DNA of 64,000 nucleotides from JBEVJK01 sp040510195. Lineage in GTDB: Bacteria > Pseudomonadota > Alphaproteobacteria > Rhizobiales > Rhizobiaceae. The position numbers were made by a program, and so were the translations under genes. Location of the stretch: the NCBI GenBank assembly GCA_040510195.1, contig JBEVJK010000079.1, positions 44,973 through 108,972 of the forward strand, written 5' to 3'. This document shows positions 7,609 through 14,107 of this stretch, one piece after another. Position 1 is the first letter of the stretch; each line of letters opens with the position of its first letter. The notes below the pieces were generated by a model that had not been told where the DNA came from, searched no databases, and was given only the letters and a program-made list of their open reading frames with translations.

Positions 7609-8459
7609 CGGTCGGCCTTGAGCGCGCTTTCGTGCCAGCCGCGCAGGACGAGGTGCGAGACCAGCGAAAGCGTCATGAAGATGACGATGCCGGCGATGGA
7701 GATCAGCAGCAGCGCGGCGAACAGCCGCGGCGCGTTCAATCGATAGCCGGCCTCGATGATGCGCGACGCCAGCCCGGACGACTGCCCCGAGGCCCCGGCG
7801 ACGAACTCGGCAACCACGGCGCCGATCAGCGACAGGCCCCCCGCTATCCTCAGGCCGCCGAGGAAGTATGGCATCGCCGAAGGCAGCCTCAGCAGCCGCA
7901 GCTCCTGCAGGCGCGTCGCCCGGTTCATGGTGAAGAGGTCGAGCAGGTTGCGGTCTACGGAGTTCAGCCCCAGCGTCGTGTTGGACAGGATGGGGAAGAA
8001 CGCCACGATCCAGGCGCAGAGCAGGAGCTTGGCCGTCTGGTTGTCCACGTAGATGTTGATCAGCGGGAAGATGGCGACGATCGGCGTCACCTGCAGGATC
8101 ACCGCGAACGGGAAGAACGACATCTCGACCCATCTCGACTGGGTGAACAGCACCGCCAGGCCGACGCCGCCCGCCACTGCCAGCGCCAGGCTGAAAAAGG
8201 TGATCTTGAGCGTCACCCATAGCGAGGAGAAAAGCAGCGCCCGGTCGTTCCACAGCGTCGCCATCACCACCTTGGGTCGCGGCAGGATGTATTGCGGGAT
8301 CTCGTACCAAACGCAGAGCCGGTCCCACAGCCAGACAGCCAGCACCATGATGAACACCGGCAAAAGGATGCGCCCGAGCCGTTCCAGCCGGGCCGTCCTG
8401 ACCCGCCGGCTCTCCTCAGCGTCGAGCGCCGGCCGCCCGCCGTGGGCAAGCTCGGTCAC
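7605..8459 (-). CDS. ABC transporter permease (SsuC/TauC/ThiX type)
   Basis: Inner-membrane permease of 284 residues with about six helices, BPD-type family. The first helix is LLPVFIMVLAVWLWDRL; the EAA-like loop with the ATPase-contact Gly is around FTMNRATRLQELRLLRLPSAMPYFLGG. Family members import sulfonates, taurine, nitrate or pyrimidine-type compounds. The GTG start at 8457-8459 overlaps the ATPase stop (GTGA), and its stop overlaps the deaminase start the same way, so the three genes are tightly coupled. The long upstream extension in the same frame overlaps the ATPase gene and is not real. Confidence 0.88.
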   Translation of the reverse strand: MTELAHGGRPALDAEESRRVRTARLERLGRILLPVFIMVLAVWLWDRLCVWYEIPQYILPRPKVVMATLWNDRALLFSSLWVTLKITFFSLALAVAGGVGLAVLFTQSRWVEMSFFPFAVILQVTPIVAIFPLINIYVDNQTAKLLLCAWIVAFFPILSNTTLGLNSVDRNLLDLFTMNRATRLQELRLLRLPSAMPYFLGGLRIAGGLSLIGAVVAEFVAGASGQSSGLASRIIEAGYRLNAPRLFAALLLISIAGIVIFMTLSLVSHLVLRGWHESALKADR

Positions 8460-9268
8460 GGCGCCGCCTCCCGGCTGGCGTCCATCGCCTCGGCGAGCGC
8501 GCCCGATACGTGTCGGCACAGCGCCGCATATTCGGGAGAGGTGCGGAATGCGTCGCCGCGCGGATATCGCGCGCCGATGGCGATTTCCGAATGCACCCGC
8601 CCCGGCCGGGCGGCCATGACGACGATGCGGCTGGACAGGAAGACGCTCTCGAAGACGCTGTGGGTCACGAAGGCCACGGTGAAACGCTGGTCCTGCCAAA
8701 GCTTCAGCAGATCTTCGTTGAGCTTGAACCGGGTGATCTCGTCGAGCGCGGCAAACGGCTCGTCCATGAGCAGGATGCGCGGCTGCGTCACCAGCGCCCG
8801 GGCGATCGACACCCGCATCTTCATGCCCCCGGAGAGCTCGCGCGGCATGGATGCGGCGAAGCCGGAAAGGTGCACGCGCTCCAGCATCGCCTCCACCGCC
8901 GGCCCCGCCTCCTGCCGCGACCGGCCGCGCAACCTGAGCGGCAGCCACACATTGTCGAACACGCTGGCCCACGGCATCAGGGTCGGCTCCTGGAAGACGA
9001 ACCCGACCTCCAGCACGCCACGCGCCGCCGCGCCGGCCCATTCGAGACGACCGGTGGTCGGCGTCGACAGGCCGGCGATAAGTCTGAGCGCCGTCGACTT
9101 GCCGCAGCCCGAGGGGCCGAGCAAGGACAGGAACTCGCCTTCCGACAAAGCGAGGTCGACGCCGGCTAGTGCGGTGACCCCGTTGGAAAAGGTCTTGCCG
9201 ACATTGGCGAGGTCCAGAAGGCGCTGCCCGGCCGATCCTTCGGTCCGTCTATCCAATGTCAGATGCAT
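8456..9268 (-). CDS. ABC transporter ATP-binding protein (SsuB/TauB type)
   Basis: Cytoplasmic ATPase of 270 residues that powers the neighbouring permease. Walker A GPSGCGKST is at residues 51-59, with the Q-loop in FVFQEPTLMPWASV. The signature LSGGMKMR, Walker B ILLMDEPFAALDE and switch His in FVTHSVFE are all intact. It matches the nitrate/sulfonate/taurine-type subfamily that pairs with NMT1/THI5-like binding proteins. It lies 18 bases after the binding-protein gene and overlaps the permease by 4 bases. The ATG at 9266-9268 is used; the first 15 residues are poorly conserved, so a slightly later start is possible. Confidence 0.9.
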   Translation of the reverse strand: MHLTLDRRTEGSAGQRLLDLANVGKTFSNGVTALAGVDLALSEGEFLSLLGPSGCGKSTALRLIAGLSTPTTGRLEWAGAAARGVLEVGFVFQEPTLMPWASVFDNVWLPLRLRGRSRQEAGPAVEAMLERVHLSGFAASMPRELSGGMKMRVSIARALVTQPRILLMDEPFAALDEITRFKLNEDLLKLWQDQRFTVAFVTHSVFESVFLSSRIVVMAARPGRVHSEIAIGARYPRGDAFRTSPEYAALCRHVSGALAEAMDASREAAP

Positions 9269-9286
9269 ATGCCTGGCGCGCCGGTT

Positions 9287-10291
9287 TCACTTCTTGAGGT
9301 CGAGCCCGACGCCCTTGTTCACGAAGTCGAGTGTGTAGGCCTTCTTGATGTCCAGGCCTTCCGGGAAAACCTTGGCCTTCACCATCGTCTCGTAGAACTT
9401 GGCGATGTGTTCGTCCGTCATGGCACCGATGCCGAGCTTCTCGGCATCGCCGGAATCGACAATGCCAAAATCTTTCATCTGCTTGATCGAGAACGCGATC
9501 TGCTCATCGGTAATGTCCGGATTGTCCTTCTTGATCAAGTCGTTGGCAGCTGCATTGTCGCCATAGAGATAGTTGTACCAGCCTTTGGCAGAACCGTCGA
9601 CGAAGCACTTCACCACCTCCGGGCGTTCGTCGATCGTCTTCTGCATGGTCTCGATTGTGGTGGCGTATGTGCCGAACCCGTTGTCGGCGAGCAGGAAGGT
9701 GTTGGGCTTGAAGCCGCCCTCCTTCTCGACGGCGAAGGGCTCCGAGGTGGCATAGCCCTGCTGGATCGACTTTGGATTGGCAATGAACGGTGCCGGATTG
9801 AAGGTGTAGGGGACGCGTTTGGCCGGATCGAAGCCGAGATCGGTGACCATCCACTGGAAGAAGCTCTGCAGTCCCTCGTCGCCGATGATGTATTGCTCGG
9901 CACTCTTGAGGTCCTCAAATTTATCGAGACCTTGTCCAGGGTGCGACATCACGACCTGCGGATCCTTCTGGAAGGTGGCAGCGACGATCTTCAACGGGAT
10001 GCCCTGCTGGACGGAGTCGAAGGCCGGCAGGAGATTGCCGCCCATGTAGAAATCGATCTTGCCCGCAAGCAGGAGCGGCCGACCGCTGACCTGCGGCCCA
10101 CCCTGCATGATGGAGACGTCGAGCCCGCAGGCGGCATAGGTGCCATCGGCCACCGCCTGATAGTAGCCGCCATGCTCGGCCTGGGCGAGCCAGTTGGTTC
10201 CGAAAGTGACTTTCTCGGCGGCTGAGACCACCGTGGCGGCCACCGAGAGCACCGCGGCCAGCGCCAGCGGCGGGATGATGCCCTTCGGCAT
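9287..10291 (-). CDS. NMT1/THI5-like periplasmic substrate-binding protein
   Basis: Solute receptor of 334 residues for the ABC importer downstream. A Sec signal peptide covers about 1-23 (MPKGIIPPLALAAVLSVAA, cleaved near VSA-AE). The mature N-terminus reads VTFGTNWLAQAEHGGYYQAV, characteristic of the NMT1/THI5 family that includes binding proteins for hydroxymethylpyrimidine, riboflavin and related ring compounds. The start at 10291 is chosen for its aaggaagggg ribosome-binding site and signal peptide; an upstream in-frame start would spoil the signal sequence. It is the first gene of the leftward operon, divergent from RidA. I see no TPP-riboswitch sequence in the 145-base leader region, which argues against a simple thiamine-precursor system. 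Confidence 0.88.
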   Translation of the reverse strand: MPKGIIPPLALAAVLSVAATVVSAAEKVTFGTNWLAQAEHGGYYQAVADGTYAACGLDVSIMQGGPQVSGRPLLLAGKIDFYMGGNLLPAFDSVQQGIPLKIVAATFQKDPQVVMSHPGQGLDKFEDLKSAEQYIIGDEGLQSFFQWMVTDLGFDPAKRVPYTFNPAPFIANPKSIQQGYATSEPFAVEKEGGFKPNTFLLADNGFGTYATTIETMQKTIDERPEVVKCFVDGSAKGWYNYLYGDNAAANDLIKKDNPDITDEQIAFSIKQMKDFGIVDSGDAEKLGIGAMTDEHIAKFYETMVKAKVFPEGLDIKKAYTLDFVNKGVGLDLKK

Positions 10292-10400
10292 GACGATACC
10301 CCTTCCTTGCCCGCGCGACAGGCACGTTCCCCTGCCGCCTTTCACCGGCCATCGTGCCCATTTTCGCAGCCGATGTCCATGATCGCAGCGACGCCGCGAC

Positions 10401-10428
10401 TTGTAAGCGGCGGCGGCTTCGATCTAAC
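10401..10428 (+). promoter_or_regulatory. Possible promoter of the RidA/creatininase unit
   Basis: TTGTAA at 10401-10406 and TCTAAC at 10423-10428 are 16 bases apart. The RidA ATG is at 10437, only 8 bases beyond the -10 box, and no Shine-Dalgarno sequence precedes it. If correct, the mRNA would be leaderless or nearly so. The leftward operon promoter must lie in the same 10292-10436 gap but is not evident. Confidence 0.3.
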
Positions 10429-10436
10429 CTTCGAGC

Positions 10437-10835
10437 ATGACGAAAGCCGCCACCAAGCGCGCGCTGGCGCCCGCCGCGATCCGCAAGCCGTTCGCCCGCT
10501 ACAGCCACGGCATCGAGGTGCCGCCGGGCATGCGGCTGGTCCTCTGCTCCGGTCAGCTCGGCATCGCGGCGAACGACCGCGTGCCGCCCGATGCCGCGGC
10601 TCAGGCAGAGCTCTGCTTCGAGAACGTCGCGGCGATCCTGGCCGAAGCCGGAATGTCGCTCGACAACGTGGTGCGCATCAACGCCTATTTGACCGACCGG
10701 TCGGACCTGGCGGCCTACATGGCCGTGCGCGACCGCCTGTTTGCCGATCCGGCGCCGGCCTCGACGCTGATGATCGTTTCGGGCTTCGCGCGGCCGGAGT
10801 TCAAGGTCGAGGTGGAAGTCATCGCGGCCGGCTGA
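10437..10835 (+). CDS. RidA family protein (YjgF/YER057c/UK114)
   Basis: Small trimeric enamine/imine-deaminase-fold protein of 132 residues. The RidA core is seen in LVLCSGQLGIAAND, then FENVAAILAEAGMSLDNVVRINAYLTD, and the C-terminal FARPEFKVEVEVIAA. In many members a conserved Arg in the C-terminal part contacts the substrate; R797-region assignment is not attempted here, but an Arg is present in GFARPEF. RidA-fold proteins hydrolyse reactive imines or enamines and are often embedded in nitrogen-heterocycle pathways, for example RutC in pyrimidine breakdown. It lies 22 bases before the creatininase-family gene and is divergent from the ABC/deaminase operon, which fits a dedicated role. Confidence 0.9.
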   Translation: MTKAATKRALAPAAIRKPFARYSHGIEVPPGMRLVLCSGQLGIAANDRVPPDAAAQAELCFENVAAILAEAGMSLDNVVRINAYLTDRSDLAAYMAVRDRLFADPAPASTLMIVSGFARPEFKVEVEVIAAG

Positions 10836-10857
10836 GCCGACCGCCGAGGAGGAGCCA

Positions 10858-11664
10858 GTGGCAGCGCCAAGACGGGTCTGGTGGGGAGACTACAGGACGA
10901 CCGAGTACGCCTCGGTCGATCCAGACGCGACGATCGCCGTGATCCCCCTCGCCGCCATCGAGCAGCACGGGCCGCATCTGCCGCTGTCGACCGACGCGAC
11001 CATCATGGAAGGCATGCTGGCGACGGTGATCGTCCGCCTGCCCGACGATCTCGACATCCGCATCCTGCCGATCCAGGCGGTCGGCAAGTCGAACGAGCAC
11101 CTCTATGCGCCCGGCACGCTGACGCTCCCGGCTACGACGCTGATCGCGGCCTGGACCGAGCTCGGCGCCTCGGTGGCCCGCGTCGGCGTGCGCAAGATCG
11201 TGTTCGTCAATTCACATGGCGGCAACGAGGAGATCATGGGCATCGTCTCGCGCGAGCTGCGGGTCGCCCATGCGGTCATGGCCGTCAAGACCAGCTGGCA
11301 GCGATTCGGCCGCCCAGCCGGGCTGTTCTCGGAGTCGGAGGAGCGCTACGGCATCCATGGCGGCGACATCGAGACGTCGCTGATGCTCGCATTCCGCCCC
11401 GACCTGGTCGATATGGACGCTGCGCTGAACTTCGCGTCCAGCGTCGAGCGCGCCGAAGCGGAGTTCGAGCTGCTGCGCCCCACCGGCACACATGCCTTCG
11501 CCTGGATCGCCACCGACCTCAACCCTGCCGGTGTGGTGGGCGAGGCTGCGCTTGCGACGGCCGAGAAAGGCCGCGCCACCGCCGAGTTTCAGGCCGACGG
11601 TTTCATCCGCCTGCTCCGCGACGTCCGCAAGGCACGACTGGCCGACTGGCTGTCGGAGATGTAG
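10858..11664 (+). CDS. Creatininase-family amidohydrolase
   Basis: Metal-dependent amidohydrolase of 268 residues. The N-terminal metal motif is IEQHGPHLPLSTD (E35, H37, D46). NSHGGNEE follows at 118-125 and HGGDIETS at 167-174, completing the expected binuclear site. The family includes creatininase, mycofactocin peptidase MftE and FAPy deformylase. The NSHGGN form is that of the wider family rather than the NGHYEN-type motif I recall for true creatininase, so strict creatininase activity is doubtful. GTG start at 10858 with gaggagg upstream. It pairs with RidA and faces the YcaQ-like gene 10 bases downstream. A role in opening or trimming the ring of the compound taken up by the divergent transporter is inference. 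Confidence 0.85.
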   Translation: MAAPRRVWWGDYRTTEYASVDPDATIAVIPLAAIEQHGPHLPLSTDATIMEGMLATVIVRLPDDLDIRILPIQAVGKSNEHLYAPGTLTLPATTLIAAWTELGASVARVGVRKIVFVNSHGGNEEIMGIVSRELRVAHAVMAVKTSWQRFGRPAGLFSESEERYGIHGGDIETSLMLAFRPDLVDMDAALNFASSVERAEAEFELLRPTGTHAFAWIATDLNPAGVVGEAALATAEKGRATAEFQADGFIRLLRDVRKARLADWLSEM

Positions 11665-11674
11665 CGCGCGGGCC

Positions 11675-12892
11675 TCAGGCCGCGACGCGCCGCCGCCCGC
11701 CGACGGCGCGCAGCATCGGCGCCAGGTCGCCGCTATCGGCGATCTCGACGCCTTCGAGCTCGAGCCACGCCGCCATCGCCGTCAGCTCGCCGAGCAGCGC
11801 CTCCGCCGTGTCGTCGGGAGCCCCGGCTTCGGCATAGGCGGCATTGACCCTCAAAAGACCCGCCTGCCGGTCGGCCTTCAGGCATACCCGCGCCACCAGC
11901 CGTTCGCCAAGGAGGAAAGGCAGCACGTAGTAGCCGTAGACCCGCTTTTCGGCCGGAGTGTAGATCTCGATCCGATAGCGGAAGTCGAACAGCCGCTCGG
12001 TGCGCGTGCGCTCCCAGATCAGCGGGTCGAATGGCGCCAGCAGCGCCCGCGCCGACACGCGCCTCGGCCGGCGGCAGCCAGCGTGCAGGAAGGCCTTGCC
12101 GGGCCACCCCTCGACCTTCACGGGCAGCAGCGTGCCGGCCTCGACGAGCTCGCCGATCTGCGGGTCGGCATCGGAGGGCGACATGCGGAAATAGTCCCTG
12201 AGATCCGCCGCGGTGGCGACGCCGAGCGCCCGCGCCGCGATCTCGAGCAAGGCACGCCGCGCCTCCTCCGGTCGGGGAGGCGTCGCCGCCACCAGCGCCG
12301 CCGGCAGCACGCGTTCCGGCAGGTCGTAGAGGCGTTCGAAGCTCGGCCGGCGCGACGCCGTCGTGATGCGTCCCGCCCAGAACAGGAACTCGAGCGCCCG
12401 CTTGGTGTCGCTCCACCCCCACCAGCCGCCCGACCCGCGCTCGCCGTCGAAGTCCGAGGCGGCGACCGGTCCGTTACGGACCACCTCCTGGTAAACCTGC
12501 TCGATGTCGTGGGCGCGCTCGCGATAGAAGCTCGCCAGCCCGCCATAGATGCCTTCGCCGCGCGCTGCCCGCTCCATGCGCCAACGCATCAAGGGATAGG
12601 TCTCGACGGGCAGCAGCGAGGCCTCGTGGGCCCAATATTCGAAGAGCAGCCGCCGTCGGCCGAGCGCCGCCTCGTCGACCAGTGCCCGCGGATAGGCGCC
12701 GAGCCGCGAGAAGAGCGGCATGTAATGGGCGCGCACCACCACGCTCACCGAATCGATCTGGAACAGCCCGAGGCGCGCCAGCACCCGCTTGAGGTGCCGG
12801 CGGTCGATTGCCGCGCCGGGCTTGGGGTCGGCGAAGCCTTGTGCGGCGAGCACGATGCGACGCGCGGCGGCCTGCGAGAGCGTCTCGGTCAT
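11675..12892 (-). CDS. YcaQ/AlkX-like DNA glycosylase (HTH_42 family)
   Basis: Protein of 405 residues in the winged-helix HTH_42 superfamily, whose characterised members unhook interstrand DNA crosslinks and remove bulky alkylated bases. The N-terminal region carries FQIDSVSVVVRAHY, with Q45-I-D47 matching the QxD catalytic signature of the YcaQ branch (AlkZ has QxQ). Further family landmarks are FEYWAHEASLLP at about 83-94, WGWSDTKRALEFLFWAG in the middle, and LLAPFDPLIWERTRTERLFDFRYRIEIYTP near residue 285-314. It follows galU in the same direction with a 79-base gap and converges on the creatininase-family gene. It is probably a stand-alone repair function. Confidence 0.88.
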   Translation of the reverse strand: MTETLSQAAARRIVLAAQGFADPKPGAAIDRRHLKRVLARLGLFQIDSVSVVVRAHYMPLFSRLGAYPRALVDEAALGRRRLLFEYWAHEASLLPVETYPLMRWRMERAARGEGIYGGLASFYRERAHDIEQVYQEVVRNGPVAASDFDGERGSGGWWGWSDTKRALEFLFWAGRITTASRRPSFERLYDLPERVLPAALVAATPPRPEEARRALLEIAARALGVATAADLRDYFRMSPSDADPQIGELVEAGTLLPVKVEGWPGKAFLHAGCRRPRRVSARALLAPFDPLIWERTRTERLFDFRYRIEIYTPAEKRVYGYYVLPFLLGERLVARVCLKADRQAGLLRVNAAYAEAGAPDDTAEALLGELTAMAAWLELEGVEIADSGDLAPMLRAVGGRRRVAA

Positions 12893-12971
12893 TTCCTAGA
12901 GGAAGCCGATCCGGTGCCGCGGCGCAACCCGGAAACGCACCGCGGCTCGAGCCTCCTGACAGCCCTTGGCG

Positions 12972-13874
12972 TCAGGCGGCCCGCGAGCCAGCGCCGGGCC
13001 GCGCCGGCATGGCGTAGCGGTCGAGCTCCGGGGCGAGCGCCTCGGCGAGCTCCGGCCGCGCCATGGCGAGCGCCAGATTGGCGGCCACGAAGCCGGCCGG
13101 CGAACCGCAGTCGAAAGTTTGCCCGCGGAACTCGTACGGCCTGATCTCCTGCGTCTCCATCAGCCCGATCAGCGCGTCTGTCAGCTGAATTTCGCCACCG
13201 GCGCCCGGCGCCTGGCCATCCAGCAGGGCAAACACTTCGGGCTGCAGGATATAGCGCCCGGAAATGTAGAAATTGGACGGCGCGGTTCCCGGTGCCGGCT
13301 TCTCCACCAGCCCGTTGACGAGCGGCCCGGAGGCGGTCGGCTTCAGCGAGACGATGCCGAATTTGTGGGCCTCCTCGGGCCGACACTTTTCCACCGCCAG
13401 CACGTTGCCGCCGTCGCGCTCGTGAGTGGCCATCATCGACTTCAGGCACGGCTCCTCCGCCACCATCAGCATGTCGGGCAACAGCACGGCGAACGGCTCG
13501 TCGCCGATCACATGGCGAGCCGTCCAAATGGCGTGGCCGAGCCCCTTCGCCTGTTGCTGGCGCACGAACGACATGGCGCCGACGCCCGGGGTCGTGCCGG
13601 CAAGTCCGTCGGCGACGCTATCCTTGCCTTTGGCCCGCAGCGACGCGTCGAGCTCGAAGGCGAGGTCGAAATGGTCCTCGATCGCGCCCTTCATGCGGCC
13701 GGTCACCACGACGATATGCTCGATCCCTGATGCAAAAGCCTCGGCGACGATATAATCCAGAATCGGGCGATCGACGACGGTTAGGAGTTCCTTGGGAATG
13801 CTCTTGGTTGCGGGCAGCATGCGAGTCCCGAACCCGGCTGCGGGGATGACGGCTTTGCGTATCTTCCGGCTCAT
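12972..13874 (-). CDS. galU: UTP--glucose-1-phosphate uridylyltransferase
   Basis: Makes UDP-glucose from UTP and glucose-1-phosphate in the cytoplasm. The protein has 300 residues, normal for GalU. The nucleotide-binding loop PAAGFGTRMLPATKSIPKEL is near the N-terminus, VEKP lies about mid-protein (GLVEKPAPGTAPSNFYISGRYIL), and GGEIQLTDAL follows. The ATG at 13872-13874 has aggaaag upstream; a longer frame reaching 14024 is extension without family character. It is divergent from ndvB across 233 bases. This is functionally apt, since UDP-glucose is the substrate of the NdvB cyclic glucan synthase, and it suggests shared regulation. Confidence 0.95.
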   Translation of the reverse strand: MSRKIRKAVIPAAGFGTRMLPATKSIPKELLTVVDRPILDYIVAEAFASGIEHIVVVTGRMKGAIEDHFDLAFELDASLRAKGKDSVADGLAGTTPGVGAMSFVRQQQAKGLGHAIWTARHVIGDEPFAVLLPDMLMVAEEPCLKSMMATHERDGGNVLAVEKCRPEEAHKFGIVSLKPTASGPLVNGLVEKPAPGTAPSNFYISGRYILQPEVFALLDGQAPGAGGEIQLTDALIGLMETQEIRPYEFRGQTFDCGSPAGFVAANLALAMARPELAEALAPELDRYAMPARPGAGSRAA

Positions 13875-13963
13875 CGTGCTTTCCTGAAACATTAAGTGAG
13901 GCGTGGAGAGGGCGGCTTTGCCGCAGAATGGTCCAATAACTCGCTCCCATTGCGAAGGTTCCC

Positions 13964-13994
13964 TGCATTGCAACAAATTGATTGTGCATTGCAA
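13964..13994. promoter_or_regulatory. Direct repeats TGCATTGCAA in the galU-ndvB divergent region
   Basis: TGCATTGCAA occurs at 13964-13973 and again at 13985-13994, exactly 21 bases apart (two helical turns). A related CATTGC is at 13948-13953, and the inverse caatgc is at 14022-14027. The stretch is markedly A+T-richer than the flanking genes. It is a plausible operator for a regulator acting on ndvB and/or galU; the regulator is not identified. Confidence 0.45.
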
Positions 13995-14107
13995 AATGAA
14001 ATTTGCCGCGGAGACGGGATACAATGCGGCAAAGGTGGACTAAACCGTCCGGACGTCGCCCGGCCGGCAATGGCTTGGTTTTTCTTGCATCCATGGAATA
14101 GATCGAC

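Noticed and set aside
4957..7746. Long rightward frame antisense to the oxidase and deaminase genes
   Set aside because: Shadow of the leftward genes, with biased His/Arg/Asp-rich composition. The leftward genes have clear domains, overlaps and ribosome-binding sites.
7609..8328. Fused permease-deaminase reading frame (678 codons)
   Set aside because: The upstream part is the permease gene read in another frame; the deaminase family begins at the GTG at 7608.
10292..10436. Possible TPP riboswitch in front of the NMT1/THI5-like receptor gene
   Set aside because: I looked for the CUGAGA and ACCUGAUC-type conserved blocks on the minus strand and found none. A covariance-model search would settle it.
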